Below are positions 33,564-41,647 of a DNA stretch of 64,000 nucleotides, one piece after another; positions within the stretch are counted from its first letter, which is position 1, and every line of letters starts with the position of its first letter. The notes beneath the pieces were generated by a model. It was given only the letters and a program-made list of their open reading frames with translations, was not told where the DNA came from and ran no database searches. The position numbers and the translations under genes are program-made. The stretch comes from Agrococcus sp. KRD186 (GTDB lineage Bacteria; Actinomycetota; Actinomycetes; Actinomycetales; Microbacteriaceae), in contig NZ_JABFAP010000001.1 of the NCBI RefSeq assembly GCF_017168255.1, forward strand, positions 2,342,645 through 2,406,644. Reading direction: 5' to 3'.

Positions 33564-35044
33564 CCGACGCCTCGAGGGAGCAGAGCATGCGCCGGCCCAT
33601 CCGGCGCGTGAGCACGCTGCTGCTGATCATGTTTGTCGGGCTGTTCGGCTCGTCGACGATGATCCAGGCCGTGCAGGCCGATGCGCTGCAGGCCGACCCC
33701 CGCAACACCCGCACCCTGTACGACTCGTTCGCCGTCGAGCGCGGCTCGATCGTCGTCGACGGCGTGCAGGTGGCCCTCTCGACCCCGTCGAACGACGAGT
33801 TCGAGTGGCAGCGCGAGTACCCGATGGGGCCGCTCTACGCGCACGTCACCGGTTACAACTCGCTCGGCCAGGGCAGCCGCGGCGTCGAGGACGCCATGAA
33901 CGAGGAGCTGACGGGCACCGCCAACAGCCAGTTCTTCGACCAGATGCTCGCGACCCTCACGGGCGAGAGCCCCGCCGGCTCATCGGTCGAGCTCACGATC
34001 GACGCGCAGGCGCAGCAGGCGGCGGCGGATGCGCTGGGCGACCGGGAGGGCGCGGTCGTCGCGCTCGATCCCGACACGGGCGACGTGCTCGCGATGTACT
34101 CGAGTCCCACGTACGACCCCAACCCCTTCGCGAGCCACAGCACCGCGGCCGTCACCGAGATCTACGACCAGCTGCTGAACGACCCCGACGACCCGCTGTT
34201 CAACCGCACCATCGAGGGCGATCTCTACTTCCCCGGCTCGGTGTTCAAGGTGCTGGTGCTGTCGGCGGCACTGGAGTCCGGCCGCTACACGCTCGACTCG
34301 GAGTTCGACAACCCTGCGGAGCTGCAGCTGCCGCAGTCGTCGAGGATGATCCGCAACGCCTCGCGGGAGACCTGCGGGCCGGACGAGACGGTGACGCTCG
34401 AGACGGCGTTCATCCTCTCCTGCAACATCCCCTTCGCGCAGCTCGGACTGGAGCTCGGGCAGGATGCGATCGCGCAGCAGGCAGCGGCATTCGGCTACGG
34501 CGAGCAGCTGGAGATCCCGCTGCGCGTCACCCCCAGCACCTATCCCGCCGACATGGACGACGCGCAGACGATGCTCTCGTCGTTCGGGCAGTTCGACGTG
34601 CGCGTCACGCCGCTGCAGATCGCCATGACGACGGCGGCGATCGCGAACGACGGCACGATGATGCGGCCCAACATGGTGGACCGCGTGCTTGCGCCGAACC
34701 TCGACGTCATCACCGACCCGGAGCCCACCATCCTGGGCAACCCCGTCTCCGCCGACGTCGCCGCGACGATGCGCGCGGCGATGGAGCTCGGCGTCGAAGA
34801 AGGACTGGCCACCAACGCTCAGATCCCGGGCGTCAGGGTGGGCGGCAAGACGGGCACCGCAGAGAACGACGCCGCGACGGACGCGCCGTTCAACCTGTGG
34901 TTCACGGGGTACGGAGAACTGGACGATCAGAGCGTGGCAGTCGCCGTTGTGGTCGTACCAGATGAGAACATCGTCGGTGACACTTCAAACGTGATCGCCG
35001 CGCCAATCGGGAGAGCAGTGATCGAGGCGGTGCTGAACTCATGA
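33560..35044 (+). CDS. pbpA: Class B penicillin-binding protein PbpA
   Basis: A 494-residue transpeptidase that crosslinks peptidoglycan with RodA. It begins with one membrane helix (LLLIMFVGLFGSSTMI). The catalytic serine lies in GSVFKVL (SxxK), followed by SCN (SxN) in ILSCNIPFAQLG and GGKTGTAEN (KTG). The N-terminal dimerisation domain contains PLYAHVTGYNS. It overlaps rodA and pknA by 4 bp at each end. The PBP is of the short type found in the actinobacterial stk cluster. Confidence 0.95.
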   Translation: MTDASREQSMRRPIRRVSTLLLIMFVGLFGSSTMIQAVQADALQADPRNTRTLYDSFAVERGSIVVDGVQVALSTPSNDEFEWQREYPMGPLYAHVTGYNSLGQGSRGVEDAMNEELTGTANSQFFDQMLATLTGESPAGSSVELTIDAQAQQAAADALGDREGAVVALDPDTGDVLAMYSSPTYDPNPFASHSTAAVTEIYDQLLNDPDDPLFNRTIEGDLYFPGSVFKVLVLSAALESGRYTLDSEFDNPAELQLPQSSRMIRNASRETCGPDETVTLETAFILSCNIPFAQLGLELGQDAIAQQAAAFGYGEQLEIPLRVTPSTYPADMDDAQTMLSSFGQFDVRVTPLQIAMTTAAIANDGTMMRPNMVDRVLAPNLDVITDPEPTILGNPVSADVAATMRAAMELGVEEGLATNAQIPGVRVGGKTGTAENDAATDAPFNLWFTGYGELDDQSVAVAVVVVPDENIVGDTSNVIAAPIGRAVIEAVLNS

Positions 35045-36792
35045 GACCATCCAGCGGACTCACCTTCGGTGGGCGATACCAGCTGACCAGCCGGATCGCC
35101 ATCGGCGGCATGGGCGAGGTCTGGCAGGCGACCGACCAAGTCATCGGTCGGACCGTCGCGCTCAAGATCCTCAAGGACGAGTACATGGGCGATCCGGGGT
35201 TCCTCGAGCGCTTCCGCGCCGAGGCCCGGCACGCCGCGCTCGTCAACCACGAGGGCATCGCGAACGTGTTCGACTACGGCGAGGAGGAGGGCAGCGCCTT
35301 CCTCGTGATGGAGCTCGTGCCCGGCGAGCCGCTCAGCGCCATCCTCGACCGCGACCGCACGCTCTCTGCCGACAAGGTGCTCGACATCGTCGCGCAGACC
35401 TCTGCCGCGCTGCATGCCGCCCACCAGGCGGGCCTCGTCCACCGCGACATCAAGCCCGGCAACCTGCTCATCACGCCCGAGGGACGGGTGAAGATCACCG
35501 ACTTCGGCATCGCCCGCATCGCCGACCAGGTGCCACTGACCGCGACCGGTCAGGTGATGGGCACGGTGCAGTACCTCTCGCCCGAGCAGGCCTCCGGCCA
35601 GCAGGCTGCGCCGTCGACCGACATCTATTCGCTCGGCATCGTCGCCTACGAGGCGCTCGCCGGCCGCCGGCCGTTCACAGGCGAGTCGCAGGTGGCCATC
35701 GCCATGGCGCACATCAACGACGCGCCGCCGGACCTGCCCGGCTCGGTGCCCGAGCCGGTGCGCAACCTGGTGCTCTCGTGCATCGCGAAGACGCCGGCCG
35801 ACCGGCCCACCTCGGCCGCGCACCTCTCGCGCGCCGCCACCATGCTGCGCCGCGGCGACATCGCCGGCGCCGCAGCGATCGTGCCCGGCATCGCCTCGAC
35901 CGACTCGTTCGCGACGATCGACTCGCCGACCCAGGCGGCCACGCGCGTCATCACGACGCAGTCCAGCCCGGCGACCGCGGCGCTGCCGGTCGCCGCAGCA
36001 ACGACCGCGACGGCCCGCACCCGTGAGCGCCGCCGCACGAATCCGTGGATCTGGCCGGTCGTGATCCTGGCCGTGCTGCTGGTGGCGGCGGGCGTCGCGA
36101 TCGTCCTGATGCTGCTCAACCAGCAGCAGGCGCCGCCGCAGGCCTCCGACACCTCGCAGGTGCCCACCGGGCCGGCCGAGGTGGTCGTCGTCGAGTCGGC
36201 CTTCATCGGCATGACCGAGGCCGAGTTCCGGGACGCCGTCGAAGCGCTCGGACTGGTGCCCGAGGTGACCACGGGAGACCCCGCGACGAACCCCGACGAC
36301 GTGGCGACGATCTACGCCGTCGCCCCGACCGGCTCGGTGCCGGAGGGCTCGACCGTGACCGGCACCATCCATGCCCCCGTCGCTGCGATCGAGGACCCGA
36401 CGACCGCGGCCCGGTTGCAGGGTGGCGGCGACCCGGACGCGCTCGAGCCCGGCACCGCCTACGTCATCGAGTGGGACGCGGCCACGTGCCCGGCGGGCTA
36501 CGCGCTCGACGGCTACGACGTGACCATCAACTGGGCAGACGGCTCGGAGCAGGTCGAGCCCACCGGGGGTGCGCAGCTCAACATCACGCAGATGCCGGTC
36601 GGTGAGAACGACTTCGCCTACACCTACGACTGCGCCATCGAGGGCGGTCAGACGCTCACCAGCGGTGCATCGCCCGTGCTCACACTCACGGTCGTGGAGC
36701 CCGAGCCCGAGCCCACGCCGGAGCCGACGCCGGAGCCCACGCCCACGCTGCCTGAGGCGACGCTGCCCGTCGTGCCCCCCGAGGGGCCCTGA
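35041..36792 (+). CDS. pknA: Membrane Ser/Thr protein kinase PknA-like
   Basis: A 583-residue receptor kinase. The catalytic domain (about 10-275) has GGMGEVWQA, VALKIL, VHRDIKPGN and DFGIAR with the activation loop ending GTVQYLSPEQ. A transmembrane helix sits near 338-361. Outside, one PASTA-like domain (about 380-445) is followed by an Ig/FN3-like domain with two cysteines (TCPAGYALDG and YTYDCAIEGG) and a EPTPEP tail. Classic PknA kinases lack such an outer domain, so this one may bind cell-wall fragments itself. It overlaps pbpA (ATGA). Confidence 0.92.
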   Translation: MRPSSGLTFGGRYQLTSRIAIGGMGEVWQATDQVIGRTVALKILKDEYMGDPGFLERFRAEARHAALVNHEGIANVFDYGEEEGSAFLVMELVPGEPLSAILDRDRTLSADKVLDIVAQTSAALHAAHQAGLVHRDIKPGNLLITPEGRVKITDFGIARIADQVPLTATGQVMGTVQYLSPEQASGQQAAPSTDIYSLGIVAYEALAGRRPFTGESQVAIAMAHINDAPPDLPGSVPEPVRNLVLSCIAKTPADRPTSAAHLSRAATMLRRGDIAGAAAIVPGIASTDSFATIDSPTQAATRVITTQSSPATAALPVAAATTATARTRERRRTNPWIWPVVILAVLLVAAGVAIVLMLLNQQQAPPQASDTSQVPTGPAEVVVVESAFIGMTEAEFRDAVEALGLVPEVTTGDPATNPDDVATIYAVAPTGSVPEGSTVTGTIHAPVAAIEDPTTAARLQGGGDPDALEPGTAYVIEWDAATCPAGYALDGYDVTINWADGSEQVEPTGGAQLNITQMPVGENDFAYTYDCAIEGGQTLTSGASPVLTLTVVEPEPEPTPEPTPEPTPTLPEATLPVVPPEGP

Positions 36793-36873
36793 CTCGGCGC
36801 GTGACGTAGAATCGACCGATCCCTGCTCGCGCCGGGGTCTGGCTGGAGAGCACGGACGAGGAGAGGAGCGGCG

Positions 36874-38586
36874 TTGACCGACAGCATCATCGCGTCGCTG
36901 CGCACCCTCGGCGACCGCTACGAGATCGGCGAGCTGATCGGCCAGGGCGGGATGGCCGAGGTGCACCTCGCCCGCGACACCCGCCTCGATCGGCAGGTGG
37001 CGGTCAAGTTGCTCAAGCCCGAGCTCTCGAAGGACCCCGAGTTCCGCACCCGCTTCCGCCAGGAGGCGCAGTCGGCGGCGCGCATGTCGCATCCGACTGT
37101 CGTGCGCGTCTTCGACGCCGGCGAAGAGCCCGCGGTCGATGCCCAGGGTGAGCCCGCCGCCGTGCCGTACATCGTCATGGAGTACGTCGACGGCCGCATG
37201 GTGAAGGACATCATCGCCGAGGGCCCGTTGCCGGAGGCCGAGGCGGTGCGCATCACCAAGGGGATCCTCACCGCGCTCGAGTACTCCCACCGCGCCGGCA
37301 TCGTGCACCGCGACATCAAGCCCGGCAACGTCATGGTCACACCTGGCGGCCAGATCAAGGTGATGGATTTCGGCATCGCCCGCGCGGTCAGCGAGACCAG
37401 CGCCAACGTCGCGCAGACCGGCACCATCCTCGGCACCGCCGGCTACTTCTCCCCCGAGCAGGCGCGCGGCGAGTCGGTCGACGCCCGCACCGACCTGTAC
37501 TCCACCGGCGTCATCCTGTTCGAGCTGCTCACCGGCCAGCCGCCCTTCACCGCCGACACCGCGGTCGGGGTGGCCTACCAGCACGTCGCCGAGGAGCCGC
37601 CCACCACCTCGTCCATCACGCCCGGCATCACGCCGCAGATGGACTCGGTGGTGCAGAAGGCGCTGCAGAAGCCGCGCGACGACCGCTTCCAGACGGCGAC
37701 CGAGTACAAGCAGGCACTCGACGACGCGCTCGCCGGTGTGCTCGTGCCGCTCGTGAAGACGCAGACCGCGCCGCTCGAGATCGGCGCCGCGACGACGATG
37801 TTCGCCGCGCTCGCCTCTGACGATCCCGCCCCCGATGAAGTGCAGCCCGCGCGCACCCGCCGACCGCATCTGGCCTGGCTGTGGGCCGCCGTCGCGCTCA
37901 TCGCCGTGCTCGTGGTGGGCGCCGGCGTCTGGGCCTTCAGCCTCGGCAACCTGCCGATCGCGGGCCTCTCCACACCCGTCCCCGACGTCGTCTCGCTGCA
38001 GGAGGCCGACGCGATCGCCGCAGTCGAGGCCGCCGGCCTACGGGCAGAGGTGCGCCGCACCATCGACCCCGCCCCCGCCGACACCGTGCTGCGCTCGGAG
38101 CCCGAGGCGGGCGTCAACATCGCGCCCGGCGCAGTGGTGCAACTGGTGATCTCGACCGGTCCTCCCCCCGCGCCGCTCATGAGCGTCTCCAACCTCGTGG
38201 AGGCGAATGCTCGGCAGGCGCTCGAGGCGGCGGGCTTCACGGTGGGCGAGGTCACGCGCGCCACCTCTGCGACGATCGCGGCCGACTACGTCATCAGCAC
38301 CGAGCCGAGCGCCGGCACCGACGTGTCGCAGGGCGCCATCATCAACCTGGTGCTCTCCAACGGCGAGGTCACCATCCCCGACGTGACGGGGCTGCCGATC
38401 GCATCCGCCACCACATCGATGCAGGAGCTCGGCCTCACCGTCGAGCGCCGCTACACGCTGCGCTGCATCGGCGGCGACGTGGTCGAGCAGTCGCTCACAC
38501 CCGGCGACCACCCGCAGGGCAGCACCATCACCCTCCTCTACTGCAACGGCCAGCCCGAGCCCGACCCCGTACCCACCCACCCCTGA
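36874..38586 (+). CDS. pknB: PASTA-domain Ser/Thr protein kinase PknB
   Basis: A 570-residue receptor kinase that controls growth and division. The kinase domain (12-275) has GQGGMAEVHLA, VAVKLLK, GIVHRDIKPGN, DFGIAR and GTAGYFSPEQARG. A transmembrane helix lies near 331-356. Three PASTA domains follow (about 369-428, 429-493, 494-557), which bind muropeptides or lipid II. The TTG start follows GAGGAG. The frame ends in EPDPVPTHP, but a Gly/Asn-rich tail continues in the next frame for 36 codons (see the 38588-38695 entry), so the natural end may have been lost by a one-base change. Confidence 0.93.
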   Translation: MTDSIIASLRTLGDRYEIGELIGQGGMAEVHLARDTRLDRQVAVKLLKPELSKDPEFRTRFRQEAQSAARMSHPTVVRVFDAGEEPAVDAQGEPAAVPYIVMEYVDGRMVKDIIAEGPLPEAEAVRITKGILTALEYSHRAGIVHRDIKPGNVMVTPGGQIKVMDFGIARAVSETSANVAQTGTILGTAGYFSPEQARGESVDARTDLYSTGVILFELLTGQPPFTADTAVGVAYQHVAEEPPTTSSITPGITPQMDSVVQKALQKPRDDRFQTATEYKQALDDALAGVLVPLVKTQTAPLEIGAATTMFAALASDDPAPDEVQPARTRRPHLAWLWAAVALIAVLVVGAGVWAFSLGNLPIAGLSTPVPDVVSLQEADAIAAVEAAGLRAEVRRTIDPAPADTVLRSEPEAGVNIAPGAVVQLVISTGPPPAPLMSVSNLVEANARQALEAAGFTVGEVTRATSATIAADYVISTEPSAGTDVSQGAIINLVLSNGEVTIPDVTGLPIASATTSMQELGLTVERRYTLRCIGGDVVEQSLTPGDHPQGSTITLLYCNGQPEPDPVPTHP

Positions 38587-38587
38587 C

Positions 38588-38695
38588 CCCGCACCGACCT
38601 CGGAGCCCGAGCCCAGCAGCCCCGGCAACGGGAACGGGAACGGGAACGGCAACGGCGGCGGCAATGGTGGAGGCGGTGGCGGCGGCGACGGCTGA
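38588..38695 (+). pseudogene. Out-of-frame Gly/Asn-rich tail of PknB
   Basis: Reading one base later than pknB, the sequence continues PAPTSEPEPSSPGNGNG and ends after a poly-glycine stretch with a TGA at 38693. It is composed of five hexamers (GGCAAC/GGGAAC, 38624-38653) and a GGC/GGT run. Pro/Glu plus Gly/Asn tails after PASTA domains are plausible, so a single-base loss or gain in the CCCACCCACCCC tract near 38572-38584 probably moved it out of frame. A sequencing error or true variation cannot be separated here. Confidence 0.5.
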
Positions 38696-38762
38696 GTGCC
38701 CGAGGCGGTGACCCTGCCGAGCCTCACCCGACGCCCGAGACGGCGTCGGCGCTGGGGTCGCG

Positions 38763-38786
38763 GCGGAGACCCGCTGGGGTCTCCGC
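38763..38786. terminator. Bidirectional terminator after pknB
   Basis: GCGGAGACCC (38763-38772) and GGGTCTCCGC (38777-38786) form a perfect 10-bp stem with a GCTG loop, between convergent pknB and the amidotransferase gene. Confidence 0.85.
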
Positions 38787-38787
38787 T

Positions 38788-39471
38788 CTAGAGCTCCACC
38801 GCGCGCGGCGGCGGCGCGAGCGTCATGAGCGGCGCCCTGCCTGAGGCGAGCGCCGCAGCACCGCCGAGACCAGCGGTCTCGAGCCAGTTTCCGAGCATCC
38901 GGTAGCCGCCCTCGGTGAGCACCGACTCCGGGTGGAACTGCACGCCCCAGACCGGCGCTGCGCGGTGCTCGACGGCCATGATCACGCCGCTCGCGTGCGC
39001 GCCCGCGTCACCAGACGCATCCGGCACCGTGCGCGCGGTGACGCGCAGCGCATCCGGCACCGTGCCGTCGACGATCGCCAGCGAGTGGTAGCGGGTCGCG
39101 ATGAGCGGGCTCGGCAGCCCAGCGAACACCATCGAGTCGTCGTGCTCGACCAGGCTGGTCTTGCCGTGCATGAGCTCCGGCGCATGGGTGACGACGCCGC
39201 CGAGCGCCTCCGCGATCGCCTGGTGCCCGAGGCACACCCCGAGCAGCGGCGTGCCGGTCTCGATGGCGGCGTGCACCATCGGGATGGAGACGCCGGCGTC
39301 GGCGGGCGCGCCCGGGCCGGGTGAGAGCAGCACCGCATCCCATTCGGTGATGGCGGACGCGTCGATCTGGTCGTTGCGCACCACCTCGACCTCGGCACCC
39401 AGCTCCTGCAGGTAGCCGGCGAGCGTGTAGACGAACGAGTCGAAGTTGTCGACAACGAGGATGCGGGTCAT
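38788..39471 (-). CDS. pabA: Glutamine amidotransferase, aminodeoxychorismate/anthranilate synthase component II
   Basis: A 227-residue class I glutamine amidotransferase that supplies ammonia for p-aminobenzoate (folate) or anthranilate synthesis. Motifs are VVDNFDSFVYTLAGYLQELG at the start, LLSPGPGAP, the catalytic Cys80 in LLGVCLGHQAI, and the His-Glu pair in GVQFHPESVLTE. The ATG at 39471 was chosen because the family always begins at this point. It follows the sortase and a small membrane protein on the minus strand with 4-bp overlaps. No trpE/pabB partner is in view, so the pathway is not determined; the position next to pknB is typical of actinobacteria. Confidence 0.9.
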   Translation of the reverse strand: MTRILVVDNFDSFVYTLAGYLQELGAEVEVVRNDQIDASAITEWDAVLLSPGPGAPADAGVSIPMVHAAIETGTPLLGVCLGHQAIAEALGGVVTHAPELMHGKTSLVEHDDSMVFAGLPSPLIATRYHSLAIVDGTVPDALRVTARTVPDASGDAGAHASGVIMAVEHRAAPVWGVQFHPESVLTEGGYRMLGNWLETAGLGGAAALASGRAPLMTLAPPPRAVEL

Positions 39472-39665
39472 GCGGGGCCTTCGGCGGATGCGAACCCGGC
39501 GCCGGCTGCTCCGAGCACCGGATCCGGGGTGGGGAAGAACTCCTGCATGATCCACGGGTAGAGGTGGAAGACGAGCAGGTAGGCGACGCCAGCGAGCAGT
39601 GCGAGCGCGATCACGAGCCTGACGGGCCAGGGGCCGGGCAGGGCACGCCAGATGGCCGCGTACAT
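39468..39665 (-). CDS. Small membrane protein between sortase and amidotransferase
   Basis: A 65-residue protein with one strong hydrophobic segment (LVIALALLAGVAYLLVFHLY) after a short start and a mixed C-terminal tail ending GFASAEGPA. No known family is recognised. The ATG overlaps the sortase stop (TGATG) and its stop overlaps the amidotransferase ATG (ATGA), so it is translated as part of this operon. It may be a sortase accessory, by position only. Confidence 0.65.
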   Translation of the reverse strand: MYAAIWRALPGPWPVRLVIALALLAGVAYLLVFHLYPWIMQEFFPTPDPVLGAAGAGFASAEGPA

Positions 39666-40411
39666 CAGGCCCTGCCCAGCGTCTGCGCGAGCTCGGCCGG
39701 CATGCCCTCGGCCGCGCTCTGCCAGCCGACCATCGTCGCGTAGGCGATCAGCCTGCCCTCTGGCGACCACTCGGGATTGCAAGTGGTGAGGGTGAGGTAG
39801 CGGTCGTCGGCCGGCGTCTGGGGCTGCTGCGGCACCGGTGCCACCACCCCGACGCCGGTGGGGGCGACGTACTCGTGGTTGCGGAACTCGTAGATGTACC
39901 AGGCCTCGCTGGTCTGCACGTAGATGCGGTCGCCGATGCGCATCTCGTCGAGGTGCGTGAAGGGCCCGCCCTGGCCGTTGCGGTGGCCGGCGACCGCGAA
40001 GTTGCCCAGCTCGCCCGGCAGCGCCGAGTCGCTGTAGTGCGCGAGCCCCTGCTCGAGCGAGTCGAGCACTGCACGACTCGTGCCCTCCCCGACCGTGCGC
40101 TCGAACTCGCCCAGTCGCGGGATGTACATGACGGCGAAGGATGCGCGGTCTGCCGCCGCGCTCTCGGCCGGCGGCGGGTCGGTGCGCACCTCGGTCTGCG
40201 CCGGGGCGACGATCGTGGGGCCGAGCTCGGCGGCGAAGGCCTGCGCGGCCTGCTGCTGCTGCTCACCCATCACGGTGTCGGCAAGCGTGAACTGCCAACC
40301 GGCGTAGCCGAGCGCGACCACGCCGAGCGTCAGCAGCAGCTCGCCGAGCACGCTCGCGAAGGTGGCACGGCGCCGCGGTCGGCGCCGGCGCTCATGCTGC
40401 TGCCTGGCCAC
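39665..40411 (-). CDS. Class E sortase
   Basis: A 248-residue membrane-bound transpeptidase. An N-terminal basic cluster (ERRRRPRRRAT) and one helix (LLLTLGVVALGYAGW) anchor it; the catalytic residues are His143 (AGHRNGQGGPF), Cys211 (TLTTCNPEW) and Arg220 (EGRLIAYA). Class E enzymes link secreted proteins to the wall at LAXTG or LPXTG-like signals. The giant surface protein at 5.9-11 kb ends in LPRTG and is a candidate substrate. The start is GTG with a TAGAAT box six bases upstream, suggesting a leaderless message. It is divergent from crgA. Confidence 0.93.
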   Translation of the reverse strand: MARQQHERRRRPRRRATFASVLGELLLTLGVVALGYAGWQFTLADTVMGEQQQQAAQAFAAELGPTIVAPAQTEVRTDPPPAESAAADRASFAVMYIPRLGEFERTVGEGTSRAVLDSLEQGLAHYSDSALPGELGNFAVAGHRNGQGGPFTHLDEMRIGDRIYVQTSEAWYIYEFRNHEYVAPTGVGVVAPVPQQPQTPADDRYLTLTTCNPEWSPEGRLIAYATMVGWQSAAEGMPAELAQTLGRA

Positions 40412-40417
40412 GGGCCA

Positions 40418-40423
40418 ATTCTA
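40418..40423 (-). promoter_or_regulatory. Putative -10 box of leaderless sortase gene
   Basis: On the minus strand TAGAAT is followed by six bases and the GTG start, with no ribosome site. Confidence 0.5.
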
Positions 40424-40451
40424 TGCCCTGCCTGCATTACCATGGGTTTCC

Positions 40452-40715
40452 ATGAGCCCCAGCGAGAAGTCTGTCGAGAAGGCGTCGGCCGCGCGCCGCA
40501 CCAAGGGTCGAGAGCGCAACCCGCACGACGAGCAACGGAACCCGGCCTGGTTCAAGCCGGTGATGTTCGGCTTCATGCTCTTCGGGTTCCTGTGGGTGAT
40601 CGTCTACTACATCTCCGCGCAGACGCTGCCGGTGGCGAGCCTCGGCCCGTGGAACATCGTAATCGGCTTCGGCATCATGTTCGTCGGCTTCATCATGACC
40701 ACCCGGTGGAAGTAG
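40452..40715 (+). CDS. crgA: Cell division protein CrgA
   Basis: An 87-residue protein with two transmembrane helices (VMFGFMLFGFLWVIVYYISA and WNIVIGFGIMFVGFIMTTR) joined by the short loop QTLPVASLGP. CrgA helps place the septum by binding FtsZ and PBPs, and it lies beside the pkn cluster in most actinobacteria. The charged N-terminal 35 residues are cytoplasmic. A second ATG lies a few bases upstream, but the one used gives the standard length. Confidence 0.93.
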   Translation: MSPSEKSVEKASAARRTKGRERNPHDEQRNPAWFKPVMFGFMLFGFLWVIVYYISAQTLPVASLGPWNIVIGFGIMFVGFIMTTRWK

Positions 40716-40746
40716 TTCGAATCACACCGGTGTAGTTCTCCCCAGC

Positions 40747-40767
40747 TGTGGAGAGAACTGTGGATAA
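40747..40767 (+). other. DnaA-box-like pair downstream of crgA
   Basis: TGTGGAGAG (40747-40755) and TGTGGATAA (40759-40767) lie 4 bp apart. The second is a perfect TTATCCACA box in reverse; the first is a one- or two-base variant. They sit between convergent crgA and the rhomboid gene, about 22 kb from the probable oriC. Confidence 0.55.
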
Positions 40768-40770
40768 CTC

Positions 40771-41640
40771 CTAGAAGGCAGTGACCACCCGCAGCGCGAA
40801 CAGCGCCGCCAGGACGAGCGCGACCGCGCCGATGACCAGCCAGGCCGACTTGGTCGCCTGATCCCCGCGCATCCGCTTGTGCGCCAGGCCGATGCCGAAG
40901 CCGAGCGCCAGTCCGATCGCGAGCCCGCCCACGTGCGCGGACCACGAGATGCCGCCGAGCACGAAGGTCAGCACCAGGTTGATGCCGACGACCATCAGCA
41001 GCGCCGGCTGCACGCGGCCGAGCATGCGCTGCATGCCGATCGCCATGCCGAACAGCGCGTAGATGGCGCCCGAGGCGCCCACCACTGCCGACATCGGCGT
41101 CAGCCAGGCGACGGCGACCGCCGCGCCGGCCGCACTGACGATGTAGGCGGCCAGGAACGGCAGCTTGCCGATGCGCTGCTCGATCGACGGCCCCACCATC
41201 CACAGCACGAGCATGTTGAAGGCGAAGTGCAGCACGCCGGCGTGCACGAGCGCGTAGGTGACGAACCGCCAGGGCTGCAGGATGCCGGCCCCGATCTGGT
41301 AGGCGAACAGGTTGGTCAGGAAGCCGCCAGTGAGCACCTGCAGCAGGCCGACGATGGCGGTCACCGCGATGATCGACATCGTCACCGGGGCGGGCTGCCC
41401 GAACCACCGGCGCACGCGGGAGCCGACGGCGGTGCGGGGCCCGCCGTGCGCCACGCGCGTCTCGCGGTGCAGCGTGCGCTGCTCCTGCGCGAGCTCGCGC
41501 ACGCAGTCGGGGCAGCGCACGCCGACGGGCGCCTGCTGCTGGCACTCCCCGCACACGGTGCGGCCGCAGCGCGAGCACAGCACCCAACTGACGCGGTCGG
41601 GGTGCCGGTAGCACCGGTCAGCGGGCGCTGCAGCTGTCAC
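40771..41640 (-). CDS. Rhomboid family intramembrane serine protease
   Basis: A 289-residue protein. The first 55 residues form a zinc-ribbon-like module with CYRH, CSRCGRTVCGEC and CPDC cysteine pairs. The rhomboid domain has six helices with Asn142 (HFAFNML), the catalytic Ser190 in GASGAIYALFG and His236 in SWSAHVGGLAIG. It cleaves membrane proteins inside the bilayer; substrates are unknown. The start is GTG. It follows the cyclophilin gene by 7 bp on the same strand, so they are probably one operon. Confidence 0.93.
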   Translation of the reverse strand: MTAAAPADRCYRHPDRVSWVLCSRCGRTVCGECQQQAPVGVRCPDCVRELAQEQRTLHRETRVAHGGPRTAVGSRVRRWFGQPAPVTMSIIAVTAIVGLLQVLTGGFLTNLFAYQIGAGILQPWRFVTYALVHAGVLHFAFNMLVLWMVGPSIEQRIGKLPFLAAYIVSAAGAAVAVAWLTPMSAVVGASGAIYALFGMAIGMQRMLGRVQPALLMVVGINLVLTFVLGGISWSAHVGGLAIGLALGFGIGLAHKRMRGDQATKSAWLVIGAVALVLAALFALRVVTAF

Positions 41641-41647
41641 CGAGGGC

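Noticed and set aside
34927..37869. A 980-codon open frame on the minus strand opposite pknA and pknB.
   Set aside because: Antisense shadow; the kinase motifs on the plus strand are unambiguous.
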